From: Azolla caroliniana
Taxonomy: Eukaryota > Polypodiophyta
Length of the DNA stretch: 64,000 nt
NCBI GenBank assembly: GCA_043228905.1
Contig: JBHGNT010000020.1
Location: forward strand, 12,958,001-13,022,000
Direction: 5' to 3'
This document shows, piece after piece, positions 33,361 through 45,826 of this stretch. The first letter of the stretch is position 1, and each line of letters opens with the position of its first letter. Position numbers and translations under genes: made by a program. Under the pieces are notes generated by a model that did no database searches, was not told the origin of the DNA, and worked only from the letters and a program-made list of their open reading frames with translations.

Positions 33361-34100
33361 CTATGGAGGCAACGAGCTTGCGAGTGGAGTTGTCCTAAGG
33401 GACCGTCTGTGGCGAGAGGACGGCAGAAAGATGTTGGAGCCATCGTGGTTGCTACAGGAGGCGGGTAAATTTGTAGTCAACGGGCTGCGTTGGGAGGGGT
33501 CGAGTGAGAGAGTGGAGAGAGAGGAGAGAAAAAAACAGATTTTAGACCTACCAAAGGGAGTGCGCGACAGGCGGAGGCGGTGATAAGCAACGACGCTCGG
33601 GAGGCAAGAAGGAGAGTGAGCAAAACAAGAGGGTTGGGTGTAACACAAAGGGGGGGAGAAATATTTGTGAGCCATGGCTAGAAGCGCCGTGCAGAGGGAG
33701 AGGAGGAGAGCGAATGGTCCTAACGAAGGCAGGAAGCGTGAGGGGAAAGGAGGGAGAAAAGAAAGGGTTGTGAGGGAGAAGAAAACAACAAAACAAAATG
33801 AAAGAAAAAGCACAAAAAACAACCAATCAAAAATAAAAAATAAAAAATAAAAAATAAAAACAAAAGAATTAAAACAAAAGAAAAGCAAAAGACAAACCGA
33901 GACTACCAAAAAAATAACGATCAAAACCAAAAACAAAAGAAACGAGAAAGAGAAACCGAGACTCCCATGTGACATAATACGAAAAAGAACGAGCTGAACC
34001 AAAAATAGAGCGATCGCAAGTAAAAATGATCGCCCATGGTGCCCCTAAAAAGTAAAGGGTAACGTGAAGATCAGAAGTACTAATACGTAGACCGAATGGG
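33361..34100. other. Purine-rich low-complexity stretch within element D
   Basis: A-rich and GA-rich with a run of AAAATAAAAAAT near 33830-33860. The long minus-strand frame at 33361-34002 encodes only hydrophobic and Phe/Leu/Ser-rich low-complexity sequence and is not believed. This may be the non-coding interior of D or an unrecognised insertion. Confidence 0.5.
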
Positions 34101-34103
34101 GGT

Positions 34104-35255
34104 TTATTGTCTACCAGGCGCGGTAATAGAGGCTGAGGGAGAAGACAGGTCGAGTGGTTGATGATCGGGATGGCAAAAGGTAGGAGGCAGATTTACAAGA
34201 GTGTGGGGTGGACTAAGATTTGTGTGGGGACGGTAAGGTTGGACGGGGATCCACCGAGGGTTTTGTGAGAGTTTGGGCAAGTTAGGGGTGTTGGGATGTG
34301 GATGAGGTGGTGGGGGTGAGGGGTGTATAGTTCGAGTGTTGATGGACAACTTTTGAATGCCTTTATGCACCCAGACCTGTGAGGTAGTTCTATGTTTACT
34401 CCGACTTCCTAGTCGCTGAGTCGGGATGAGGTCCATGGCCTTAACCTGGGCGGGGTATTTGGTCGATGTGCGTGGTTGTCGGGTGTCCCGTGCAATCGTG
34501 ATATGGTCACGATTGGGGAGTTGACTTCGTTTCGGGACCCAGAAGTGAGTGGCACCTTTGGGCCAACCCTGGGCGTTTGTGAGTTCTTTTCGGACTCGCC
34601 AAATAGCACGTTCTCCGCGGCGTGGTCCTTCGGCGAAAATTGCGTGGACGTTCACCTATTTGCGTGGCGCGGATCTCTTTGTGCCGATGTTAGTGTTACT
34701 CTGAACTTGGTTGGCGGGTGGATGTACGAGCTCTTTTTGGTTGGGTAAGTTCACGCTGTGGAACTCCCCAAGCTTGGTGGGACATGGTTTGAGTGTTTTT
34801 GCGACGAGCTTCTCGAACTTCACACCATTTTCAGTTTGAAAGGAGACCATGTTCTTGCTCGGTGACAGGAGACATTCGCTTATGTAACACCAATCGAAAC
34901 CAACGAGGCATGGGGTGTACAACACTTTCGGTGGGAGGACCCGAATTCGAATCAAATGATCACTATGTTGTGTCTTGATTTTGCACATGAAGGCTCCCAT
35001 GCAGCATGATGTGGAACCATCGAAGCCAAGGAAGTTGTAGTTGCATGCTTCAAGGTTTGGGGAACCCAGATGTTCCCACGTTTCGAAGGAGAAAAGGGTT
35101 AGTGATGCTCTAGTGTCGATCACCGCTGTTAGAGGTACGTTGTCGGTGAAGCATGGTAGGTGCGTCGTCACGTCATTAGAGGTGCATTGTGGTCTCTTAC
35201 AAGCCACCGCCCTACTCCCTAGTTTATAGAGTTTGAATTGTTCCGGGAAGTCCAC
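34104..35255 (-). pseudogene. Element D second retropepsin-like domain and tail
   Basis: The minus frame 35255-34656 has TAVIDTRASLTLFSFETWEHL, an aspartic protease-like active site with DTR in place of DTG. It is followed by a core with NFLGFDGSTSCCMGAFMC and a VLPPKVLYTPCLVGFDWCY flap-to-C-terminal block in which GFDW replaces the usual LGxDW. After one stop the protein runs on to 34104 as a Pro- and His-rich tail with no reverse transcriptase motifs. The DTG-to-DTR change would remove activity, so this is either a decayed enzyme or a binding domain. Confidence 0.65.
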
Positions 35256-35326
35256 CTCTGTCGAGGTTTGTCGAGTGGTCGCATCATCTTCCTGGCGCGT
35301 GATTCGTTGTGCTAGGCTTGCGTCTC

Positions 35327-36994
35327 TTATGTTTGCCTAATTTCGTCGGGGTACGAGAGTGGTGACATTAAAACACGAGATCGTGTCTCCATCCTTATCG
35401 CAACACTTTGTACCAATAGGGTACATTGCATCGGTCGTGGCGAGGGCTGCACCCAATTCATCTCTGACGCATTTGAGGGCCCTACGAATTCATCTTCTAT
35501 TTCTCTTGCGTTCTCTGACTTAGGATTAGTGGATTTTTGAGGAAACGACTGACTGCTAGCCAAGCTTTGGATTGTCTTTGTAGGGTTACATGCTAGGAGG
35601 TTGGTCTCGAACTCGGTGGTTTTTGACCAGTTTTCCACGAGAGGGTTTCCTTCTTGTTCGTGCACCTTTTGTGTGTATGCTTTAATGTGGAAGGTTTTGT
35701 TGTTTTTGCGCATATAGATTGTATCATTCCCAAAATCCATGAAGAGGCGGCTTACACGTAGGAATGGTCTCCCTAGTAAACACTCGTAAGCTACATGATT
35801 GGATGATCTTGTGACGACGAAGGTGAGATTGAACTCGACCCCGTGGATAGTGAAGTGGTGTGTAGGGATCATGCCTTTTGGTCGTTGGATAGACCCATCT
35901 GCCATCCGGAGTTTGACGTCTGACGGAAACATTTTTGGGCTCCCCCACTTACACCAACCTTCGTAGTTGACTATACTTACCCCCACTCCAGTGTCGATGA
36001 TCGCGTCACATGTCGTGCCATTGACGCAGACGGGGAGAGTGAAACTAGTGTCGTCGCTCTCGAAGTGAGCTTCACATACATCGATTGGCGTTCCTTTGGG
36101 TTGTTTGGAGACTGTGGTCGTATGAGGGATGAGTGTGTGTATCTTTTCTCCATAACCCGCTCACAGGCCTCCATTGAGGCGCCGAAGGACGTCGTGCCAT
36201 GGTTGGATGTCGAGTTTGAGCAGATCTTCAAGTGTGAACTCTATTTCCTTGGCGAGTATAGGTTGTAGTTGGGGGTTGGCAGTCACGAAGCTGCCGGTGT
36301 AGCTCTGTACTTCGCATAATGTGAGTCGTAATTTTAAATTTAATATTTGTTGGAGCAGGACTATGTTGACTTCTTTGATTGGGGTAGATTGGGAGATGGG
36401 AGTATCGGTTGGTGTTACGACGAGGGGGGGTGTACCCGTGTGTTGGGGTGGAGGATTTAACCATTCTTCGAGTTGGTTGAAGTTTAGGCTCGGGAGACTA
36501 AGCGATCTTTTGCACGGTTCATGTCAGATGAGTTTGATGTACTCTTCGACCTTTTGTTTTTCAGCCACTGGGTTTGGGTATGCTGCTAGGTTTGCCGACG
36601 GCTCTTGGTTAGGGTTGACGGGTATTGTTTCTACGTCTCCCTCCGGTTCTTGTTCTTGCTTTGAGGCCTGCGTGGATGCATTTTTTTGGGATTTTTGTCT
36701 CTTATGCGTAGTCGTGGGGAGGCCTTGGTCTTGACACTTTAAGTTATGAGCTACTCTTTGAGCTCGTGTGATGACGTTGGCGCGAACCATTGATGGTACG
36801 ATAGATAACAGATTTGCGCCAATCCTTTTCTTTTTTTTAGGGCAATCGGGTACTAAGTGATCTTTACCACACCCTGGGCATGATGCTTCTCTTTGGAACC
36901 ATTCGATAAGGTCTTGTGACTGTTGGGTAAGACTTTGCACCCGTGGTTGTGGGGGTGTTTCGAGCACTAAGGGGTGTCGTGGTCGTTGTGCCAT
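35327..36994 (-). pseudogene. Element D CCHC-like knuckle and first retropepsin domain
   Basis: From 36994 the protein reads through CPGCGKDHLVPDC near 36870 (a C-x2-C-x4-H-x4-C knuckle) and a basic, Gln-rich linker. A stop near 36524 and another near 36190 interrupt it. It then reaches a retropepsin with CDAIIDTGVGVSIV near 35975, KLRMADGSIQRPKG near 35900 and YECLLGRPFL near 35780. The DTG triad and LLGRPFL block are those expected of a Gypsy protease. A linker leads to the second protease-like domain. A further knuckle, damaged by a Cys-to-Tyr change (CFIYQGPHMVSEC), lies at about 37020-37060. Confidence 0.75.
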
Positions 36995-37119
36995 CTAGTT
37001 GTAGTATTCATGTTTGGTTGGGCACTCGCTAACCATGTGTGGGCCTTGGTAAATGAAACATTTCAATTCTGACCTCCTTAGACCACTATTGTTGTGGTAT
37101 CCCATCGACGACCCCTCAG

Positions 37120-37515
37120 TGTTACGGTGAAACAGAGTTAGACCAACGATTAATCAGACCTTAATCGGTTACTTAAGCCACATATCCTTAATCTTAATAC
37201 ACGCGTAAGATAGAAAGTAATTAGCACAGAATGGTAATCAATACACAGAGATAAGAAAATAGAGCTTTATTAATTATCCGTCATCATTTACAATGTAACC
37301 GGCCCTTTTTATAGATCACCGGCTCTGCCTACAAAACGGTGCCAACCGGCACATTAATATGAACCGGTCCGGATCCGTATCGGCATACCTATTTCGGTCC
37401 GTCCGTTCACTTCTCTAAAATCTACTTAATTACTTAATATCCTAATAACAACCTTCGATTATTCCTGCCCTTTCATATTCTGGACTGTCCTCCACTCCTT
37501 GCCGGCTGGCTAACA
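37120..37515 (-). repeat. 3' LTR of element C
   Basis: Plus-strand edges TGTTACGGTG and GGCTAACA, with a minus-strand TATA-like CTATAAAAAGG near 37305. Pairs with 52779-53174 with about a dozen differences. Confidence 0.92.
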
Positions 37516-37519
37516 CATG

Positions 37520-40500
37520 GCACGCCCGTGGGACAATACCTTGTACGTCGAATCCCACTATCCAGCCTTCAATCCTCGTCTAAAATGTCCAGAATACTCT
37601 GATCGAGTGGCTCTAAGGGTTCTTCAGAAGGCTGATCGGACTGCTGCTGCTGTTGTTACTCCTCCGGTTGCTGCTCCTCCTACGGCTGCTCCGTTGGCTA
37701 TTGCTGTGATTCCTGCTGCTGCGCGGTCTCCGGCTTTTCTGGGCGTTGCTCCTCCAATGGCTGCTGCGCAACTCTCAATGTCGGTGGTGTTACGACGCTT
37801 CCTCCCTTGGCTGCTCCTCCTGAGTTACATCCGGTTGGCTTGTCCTAGCCTTGGCTCTGTCCGTCCCTTGCTCTGACGATGGCTCTTCATCACTGAGATT
37901 GATTGTTGTCGTGCTCTTCGTCGCCTCTTGCCGTAGCCTCTCCTTTTCGTAACTTTCAAACTGGATTTGGTTATCTAGCCGATCATCGTCCAGTTATGCC
38001 ACTAGTTGCCGGACCACCGTTATTTGTTCATCAGCCAACGCTACGAAGTTCTCCGCCAATTCGTCTTTCACGGCAACAAAGTCTTCCTTTTCTGGTTTAT
38101 GGAACTCATCGCCTTCTTTCTGCCGGTTTTCCGCATCCGCCCTCAGCAACTGTAGCTCGGTAGCGTGCTTCGCCCATTTTGACCACCATAATACTGAGTT
38201 GTCTTCAATCAAACATTTCGTTTGATTCTTGCATGCATGTACAATGCACCGGATCCGCTCTAGCCCCATCTTTGATTTGTCTTCAGTGGCCTGTCGGTCA
38301 TCTTTCAACTGTTTGATCAGGTTTGCCGTTACCACCTCCTGGTCCTTGTAGCGCACCAGTTGATTCTGATACGTTGTCTGCAGTCTTTGTAAGACCATGG
38401 TAGCGCGTTCCGTTCCCCCCTGATGTTGCATCTAGAGTTCCGTGCGTTCCTTCGCCGCTTCAGCTCGTATGGTTCCTTCTCAGCCTGTTCTTCCGCTAGT
38501 GCCTTCTCCGCTCGTTGCACTTCATTCTGGAGCTTGAACATCTTCTCTTGCTGCCGATCACTGTCGGTGATGAGCTTCTTGTATTCTGACTCAACATGTT
38601 TATAATCCCTGTGCAGGCGGTCAAACTCTTCTGATTGATCTGGCGTCGAGCTCGGTCTTCCCTATCCTTTTGTTGCCAAAACTCTTCTTTGAGTCTCTTG
38701 ATCTCTGTTTCCGCCATCCTTCGGAGTTTATCCTTCTCTTGCAGCACTTTTTCTTTCTCTTCCTTAAGCTGGTCATAGGCTTGGTGTCCCTTCCGTAGAC
38801 TTTCTTCTACTCGTCGAAGATTGTCAGCAGTCTTCTGTTGTTCCTCCTCCGCATTTTTAATTCTCTTTCCCTGGCCCGTAATGCTTCCTGTGTGGCCAGG
38901 TCTTCTTTGAGAACAACAAGCTCTTGCACTTGCGCTGTAATTATATCCGGGTTTGTTCCCGGCACTAGGGTCGTATTATTATGTACAGTTGCTGGTGTTT
39001 CATTATTCTGTACATGTACCAGAGCCACTGGTTCCTGCTCCTGGGGTCCTGGGATGACCTTCTTAGCCAATTCTTCCTTGGCTATTTCCACTTCTCGTTC
39101 CAAGCTCCGGATCCTTGACCGAGCCTTCTCTAGTTCTCCGGTTGTGGCTAGCAACCGGTCCACTTGTGCTTTTTCCTCTGCCTCCATATAATGGACCACT
39201 CCGGCTATTTGCTCACCGATCCACTGCAGCCATTGGCTACCGGTGCCTTGTGGTTGTGTCAGCACAGAGGGTTGATCGATTTCTGTGCTTGCTAGTGTCC
39301 GATCTGGTCTGGTTGACATCTCTGGTTCTGGTTGGGTACCACTTGGCAATACCGGCTCTGGTTGTGCCTGAGTCGGCCGTTCTAGCTCTGGTTGGTCCTG
39401 CTATGCTGGTGATGTAGGCAATTGAATCACCGGCTCCTGAATCACGGGTCTTGTCATGCTCTGACCTGCCGGCGGAGCCTGCGGCGCAAGGACTTCTGTC
39501 ACCGGTTCTGTTTGAACCGGTTCCACTTCCACCCTTGGCTCTAGGCCCTCAGTGCAGGGTATCGGTGTCCTATCCTTTTCTAGACCCGATTGCTTCCCGG
39601 CATGGTCTACAGTGCTCTTCTTTTGGCGCCGCTGGAGGTGCTCGATGGGCTCCTCCGCCGTTTCCTCCTCCTGAGTCCCAAGATTGATTTTCATGGCCAA
39701 GGGATCTGGCTCCTGTTGACCCGGTCGACGAAATGTAATTTTTATTGGCCGTGCCGGTGTTGCCTCCCTCGTCTCCGCTTGGCTAGGCCACTCGTTCGCC
39801 GTTTTCTTAGTGTTAGCCTCCTTCCCCTTGGTTGCCTTAGTAGCCAATAACTGTTGCCGTTTCGAAGCCGGTTTGGAGGTTCCTTCGGCTGTTCTTCCTC
39901 ATTTCTTTGCCGTGTTGCGCTCCAGTGGTGGTGCTAACAGTGTGAGCCATTGCGCCATCGCCGACCATATTTTTCATCCATCCTTCCTTCTTACCGAGTC
40001 GATGGCCGCGCGCAGTCCGTCGGTGATCAGCACCAACCAATCCACCTGTATACCTTCATATGTGGCGATAATTAACCCGGCTCTGTTCCTAGGCATTGTT
40101 GGGGATCGAGGGTACACATGGCCATACTCGTGCAGTACACGACCAATCTCTCGAAATAAACCATCCTCGCCGCCCTGTGTGCGATATGCCTTGCGGGCCA
40201 GAGAATACTCACCGAAGTATTTCGTGAGCTGCTCCGGGGTAGGGTTGTCGACAGTGAAGATGCTGCCCTCGGGTAGGCCCGTCAAGGCACAGATGGCCTC
40301 CTCTATGATTACTTTTGTATCAATGGTTTTGACAACCCTTTCTGCCTCTTTGTGTGGTGGTGCCTCAATGATCCTCAAGAATCCTTCCAATCCGTGCTGC
40401 TTTAACCACTTCTTGGTTGCCTCTGAGAGCGTCATGCAGTCCATTTCTCCTTCATATTCAGTGGTTGTTGGTGAGGTAGATGCTTTAGGGGGCTCTGGGT

Positions 40501-40633
40501 GCTCGCGTCTGATTATCTTCAATCGACTGTGTGCGTTTGCAATTCTCTGTTCGCGAAATGAGAAGGCCTCCATGTGGTGTAGGTTTTCTTTCTGCATGTT
40601 CACACCTTTCTCGATTCTTGCGCATGCGAACAT
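37520..40633 (-). pseudogene. Element C accessory ORF: globular head plus long coiled coil
   Basis: A sense-strand ORF starting at ATG 40633, about 190 bp after the integrase stop. It runs about 1,000 codons in one frame, with stops near 39974, 39913, 39401 and 38807 and two frameshifts around 38600 and 38430. Residues 1 to about 215 form a globular part with AICALTGLPEGSIF and GRVLHEYGHVYP. Next comes a Pro/Glu/Thr-rich linker (39401-39900). From 39280 to 38000 it is a strongly heptad-like coiled coil (segments such as KARSRIRSLEREVEIAKEEL and QNEVQRAEKALAEEQAEKE). The end is Ala/Gly-rich. It has no catalytic motif, signal peptide or membrane span. It occupies the envelope-like slot. A role in particle assembly or RNA handling would be speculation. 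Confidence 0.75.
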
Positions 40634-40678
40634 CGTGTACTATAATGGCAATGAACTGGCACGTGGCAACGATTTAAT

Positions 40679-40691
40679 GCGCTATAAATAG
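40679..40691. promoter_or_regulatory. TATA-like CTATAAATAG before the element C accessory ORF
   Basis: The palindrome-like CTATAAATAG lies about 50 bp upstream of the accessory ORF start on the minus strand. It reads as a better plant TATA box on the plus strand. It could allow separate transcription of the accessory ORF, or be chance. Confidence 0.3.
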
Positions 40692-40824
40692 CCCACTACT
40701 TGGCTTTTCAAAGTGCCCGTTCACCCCTCCTTTTCATTGCATGTGGCCGTTCGCTCCTCACCATCGCACAGTTTGGGTTTGATTTGATTTGATTTGATTG
40801 ATTGATTTATTTAATTCGATCTTG

Positions 40825-43800
40825 TTAATATGTATCCGGCCCAAACGGACCCTTCTCCAGATTGTGCTTGTCGATTGCATGACCGGTTGTCGTCTCGTCG
40901 TGCTTACCGGTGTCAACCTTTGTCTGCTCAAACGGGATCCTTGGCATGGGTCCATAGTATGGTTTGAGTCGAAACCCATTCACCCGTTTACCCATAACTT
41001 TGCCGGCGAGGGTCCCTAGTTGGTAAGAACCGTTGAACTCCCGTGTAATCCAATATGGTCCGGTCCACCGAAACCATAGCTTCCCCGACATCTTACGCAT
41101 ACGGGTCTGGAATACAAGTATTGGCTTGCCGATCCCGAACCTTTTTTCGTTACCTTTCCAGTGTCGATCGACTAATGGTTTCCCTCTCTATTGCTCTAGT
41201 TCCATGTGCATCAGGCTGGCGATCCGGTGTTCCTCCAGTTCGCATAGTGCTGCTAGCAAGATGGTTTCTGACTCCTTGTTCAGGCGTTCCCGAACTTGTA
41301 ACCGCAAGCTGGGAACCTGGAATTCGATCGGCATTACCGCTTCCAATCCGAATGCCAATTGGAAAGGCGTTGTCCAGATACTTGTCTTATATGTTGTCCG
41401 GTAGGCCCAAAGTGCACTATGCAGCTTTGTATCCCAATCCGTCTGGTTCTCATTGACGATTTTTCGGAGGATGTTTTGTAGTGTCTTATTTGTGGATTCG
41501 GCTAATCCGTTGGCTTGCGGATAATACGGAGTGCTTCTCTTGTGCACCACCGCATAGAATGTCGTCAAGCTCTCCACCACTTGTCCTAGGAAATGCCCTC
41601 CTTGGTCGCTGATTAGCTCGATCGGACATCCATACCAACACCAGATATATTCATATAAAAACTTTCTCGTGGATGCCGCGGTGTTGTCACGTAGTGCTTT
41701 GGCCTCCACCCACTTGGTGCAGTAGTCTGTAGTGGCAATCATGTATCGGTTGCTGGTTCTCATTGCTGGTGGTTTAAATGGGCCGACGAAGTCCAGCCCC
41801 CATTTTCGAAATGGTTCCAATGGTAGCATCGGCTAGTGAGGCATTCTTGCCTGTTCCGTTGGTTGGCCCATCCGTTGACACAAATCGCATTCTTTAGCAT
41901 ACCGGACGACGTCTTTTAATGTTGTTGGCCACCATAGGCCACTCTGCCATATTTTCCTTGCCGTAGTGTCCCCAGCATAATGCCCTCCGGCAACACCGCA
42001 GTGTGCTTCGCGCAGTATTTGGTCTTTTTCGTCGCTACACACCGCGCGCCACCATATGTCGTCCGCGCCTTTATGGTACAGTGTGTCCTATAGTTGACAG
42101 AAGTGTCGGCTTTGTACTGCTAATCTTTTCCGCTCATCTCTGTTCATCTCCTCTGGAGGTAATCCAGTGCTCAGGAATTGGTGCATGTTAGTGAGCCACT
42201 TGTCCTCCTCGGCGATCGTACCATTTGTTGTCGTTTCGGCTGTGACCCTAAACAAGTCTACATCCGGAAATTTGTCTGTGATACCATCATCGGTTTCTCC
42301 GGAGTCTAACCGGCTCAAATAATCCGCAACCACATGTTGTATGCCTGGCCAGTGAAATATCTCGAACTCAAATTCCTGTAATAATAGCGTCCACCGGGCC
42401 AGCTTACCCGTGAGTGATGCTTTCGAGACCAAGTAAAGTAGCGCCGAATGATCTACATGAAAGGAAAATTTCCTCCCCAACAGATAGTGTCGGAACTTAG
42501 TGAAGCTATAGATCATGCCCAAGGCTTCTCTTTCCGTTGTAGAGTAATTCTGTTCCGCCTGGGACAGCTTACGACTGGCATAATACACGGGCCAGTACCA
42601 CTTGGGTTCGGTAAGTTGCATTAATGCACTCCCTATTGTTATGTCGGACGCGTCTACGAATACGTGGAATTCCTTAGACCAATCCGGAGGTTGCACCACT
42701 GGTGCTTGTGATAGTAGTACTTTTAATGCCCGATAAGCCTCCTCTTCTGTGTCCATCCATTGAAACGGTGTCTAGTGCACCGTGGCATGCAATGGTGTGG
42801 CGAGGTCTGCTAGATACCAGAGCATCCGGCTATGCCACCGGATTTGTCCTAGGAACCGACTCCATGCTTTTGCCGTAGTGGGTGCCGGTGCCTCCAAAAT
42901 TGCTTTGACCTTGTCCGGGTCTACTGCAATACCGTCCTTGCTAATGATGTGGCCTAGTAGTGCACCGCTTGACACACCGAACACGCATTTTTCCGGGTTA
43001 AGGCTTAACCGGTAAACCCTACATTTCTCAAGACATAGTCGGAGGTATTGGAGGTGTTCCCCTTCTTGGTTGTACATGGCAAAATCGTCTAAGAACACCT
43101 GCATGAATGCTGGAATAAATTCTCCGAAAATCTCCATGATTATTCGTTGAAAGGTTGTCGGTGCCGTTTTAAGTTCGAACATCATGACTACGGCGACAAA
43201 TACTCCCCATTCGGTAACAAAAGCGGTTTTCTCCTGGTCATCGGGGTGCATCCGGATCTGATTGTAGCTGCTGAACCTGTCCAAGAAACTATAAACTTCG
43301 TGACCGGCTACTGCATCCAGAACTCCATCCTTAAAATAGACTAGGAAGGCGTCAATTACTGTTGCTGCATTTAATTTCTGGTAATCGACACATACCCAGA
43401 TTTTTCCGTTCTTTTTCGGTACGACGACTATCGGGCTCAGCCATGTCGCCTTTTTGACCAGTCGGATGAACCCTACTCATAACAATTTGTCGATCTCGTC
43501 CTTTACTTTTGCTGCATAGTTAGGATTCATCCAGTAGCGTTGTTGCACCACCGGCTTGGCATCCTTACTCAGATGTATTTGGTGTTGATACAACTGAGGA
43601 TCTAGCCCCTGCATGTCCTCATAAGACCACGCGAACACGTCCCGGAACTCCTTTAATAAGGTGATTGTTGCCGTCTTCCTTTCGAGAGTCATTTCTTTGG
43701 CGATGTGAAGCGGTCTTGCGTCTTCTGCGGTGCCTAGGTTTACCTCTTCTAGCTGGGAGGCTTTTACGCGTTGAGATACTGCCAATTCCTTCTCCAAAGC

Positions 43801-45192
43801 TTCCTGCGCTTGCTGTAACTCTCTAATGGCTTCTTTATCCGGTTCTTCACCGGCCTCCTCTAGTATTATGTATGGTACCACTGCTTCGGCGACATCAACT
43901 TCAAATAAGGGTACAATTTTTGTATTCTCCTGTAAGTATTGATCGACCTCCTCATCAGCCAATCCTTCAAGCATGTTGACACATTCCGCATACAACGGTG
44001 TCAGCTCCTTGCCAGTACTTGAACGTGGTTGTGTAGGTACCCGCACTTTCGCTTTGCCGCGCAAAGTGATTATGTTTTTCCACCAGTTTTGCTTGATGCG
44101 CGCTGTTTTTAACCATGGCCGGCCCAACAACAGTGGGTATGCTCATTGTGCATTGAGCTGGAGGACTACTGCCGAAATGCGGAATGCGTGACCTCCGATA
44201 GTCACTTCCAAATCTTGTTGTTGTGAAGAATTTCGGCCAGAGGCGGAAACCGGGAAATATTGGCTACATCGGCGGGGTGCACCATGTTTACTCACCCTCG
44301 TATAATTGTGTGAATAATAGGAGTTAAGTCGGGACGAAGAATCCCATGTAAATCGGGATTTATCCCACATTGTAACACATCCCTCTCCTTGTTCTATAAA
44401 AGGAAGGGATGGTCCCTTGTAGAAGGGTTGCCCATTTTTGCATTCGTAGGGTATACCGTTGGATTAAGAGACACCATCTCTTTCTCTTCCTCTTGTTTTA
44501 GGGTTTCGTTTCTTCTTCTTTCCTCTGCTTCTTCCTCTTCGTCGTTCTCTGCACCGAGCCGGGACTTCTAGTGTTTCTATTTGCTGCCTCGTCCCTTGTG
44601 CAAGACCCTGCTCAGCGCGACAAGCCCAAGAGCTCCCCGACCGGTGGCTTGGCAGTAGACGACTGTTGCAACCTGAGCTACTTAGGTCGGGCTCGATGCC
44701 GGTATTGTATCTTCATCTTGTAATATATGTGCAGAGGGTTCTGCGTATCGGTGTCTGTGTGGGTGTTTTGGCGTCCTCTTACCTCTATTTCTGTACATAA
44801 GGGCATGAGTTGGGTCGGCATTGTGTGTGTGTGTGAGTCGGTGTCAAGCGCGCACACTCTCTCCTCCTCTCTCTCTCTCTCTCTCTCCCTCGTTCGGTTG
44901 CTTTCGGAACGCGTCCGGAATCGTCTTCTCGGCTTCCCTTCTTCCCTCGTCCGAGACCCCCATGGTCCCGCCCTTCTACATGCGTGCACGTAATAACGCG
45001 ACATCTTATCAATCCGGTAGGTCTTACTGAACTTGTGTCTGCCATCCGGAGCCAAAACGGGCACGACTCCCAATCTTGGATTCCCAGGGTATTACAAGTT
45101 CGGAGGCTAATCATATTCATGCCAGATCCTCCGTCTATAGTCGTTCCGGGTAGCTCTTGTGCCTTGACGATGGTTGTGATAGTCGGACTGCA
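40825..45192 (-). pseudogene. Element C pol: protease, RT, RNase H, integrase
   Basis: Read on the minus strand. The protease starts at 45192 (TTIDGGSGMNMIS, with DGG for DTG), is cut by the solo LTR 44219-45003, and resumes with a VTIGGHAFRISAVVLQ segment and LLGRPWLKT. The rest is in one frame with single stops near 44142, 43477, 42772, 42088, 41833 and 41188. Reverse transcriptase: SFLDRFSSYNQIRM and the catalytic box FLDDFAMYN near 43090. RNase H: HVFVDASDITIGSALM near 42650. Integrase: CDLCQRMGQPTEQ, GLDFVGPF, ISDQGGHF and NGLAEST, giving the D-D-E triad. The end is WTGPYWITREFNGSYQL and a short tail to 40825. All domains are complete in length; only point stops disable it. Confidence 0.9.
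44219..45003 (+). mobile_element. Solo LTR of the element A family
   Basis: Starts TGTTGTGAAGAATTTCGG and ends AATAACGCGACA, with the TATA-like TTCTATAAAAGGAAGG near 44391 and the internal block GTGCAAGACC...GAGCTCCCCGA shared with element A LTRs. It is in plus orientation inside the minus-strand protease of element C, so it results from LTR-LTR recombination after insertion. The flanks share only a short match (TCTT-like), and removal leaves the host frame one base off. Confidence 0.82.
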
Positions 45193-45197
45193 GGTGT

Positions 45198-45816
45198 TGT
45201 AAGGAATAGGCCCTTCTATCCACCTTCTTATCTCGGCCACAACCGATTAATCGCGGATCAATGGAGCAGAAAATAGGAAACACACGTAGAAACAAAACGA
45301 AGAAACGCGAGTACACAAGGATTAACGTGGAAAACCCTAAACGGGGAAAAACCACGGGAGTACAAGACTCCAAACAACACTATACAGAGAAGTATACAAT
45401 GACGAGCTCCAAGGCGACGACCTTGAGCTCGCTGTCCTCGCCACAGGCGGCGGAAATACACAGAGGCGTCTACCTCTTTCTCTTCGCGCTCTCTCTCTTT
45501 CTCTCTCACACGGCTGCTCTCTCTTCACTCCTCTAAAGTGGAAAAACAGAAAAATGAGAAGCAACAGAAAAACTGTTTGCCCTAAGTCATATTTATACTT
45601 ATATGACTTTGGGCTATTTACAACTATAGCCTCAGGGGGCTCGTAGCGAACATATTCACGGATATGTCCCTGCATCCGGATCGCTCTCCGGGTACATTCG
45701 TCATCCGGCACCGAAGCCGGGGTCTTCGTCATCCGGATCCGAAACCGAAACCGGGCTTGTCGGCATTCATCTCCGATATCCGACCATCCCATCCGAAAGG
45801 GACCGAAATCCCAACA
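45198..45816 (-). repeat. 3' LTR of Copia H
   Basis: Plus-strand edges TGTAAGGAAT and AATCCCAACA; virtually identical to 49903-50521. The minus-strand polypurine tract AGTGAAGGGGGAGTT (45817-45831) abuts it and overlaps the polyprotein stop. Confidence 0.97.
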
Positions 45817-45826
45817 AACTCCCCCT

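Noticed and set aside
33361-34002. 213-codon minus-strand ORF with hydrophobic stretches as a membrane or envelope protein
   Set aside because: It arises from A- and GA-rich low-complexity DNA, lacks a convincing signal or domain, and its frame is not linked to element D coding.
39810-40691. 293-codon plus-strand ORF
   Set aside because: It is the exact antisense of the element C accessory ORF, with no domain, and the opposite strand fits the element's reading direction.
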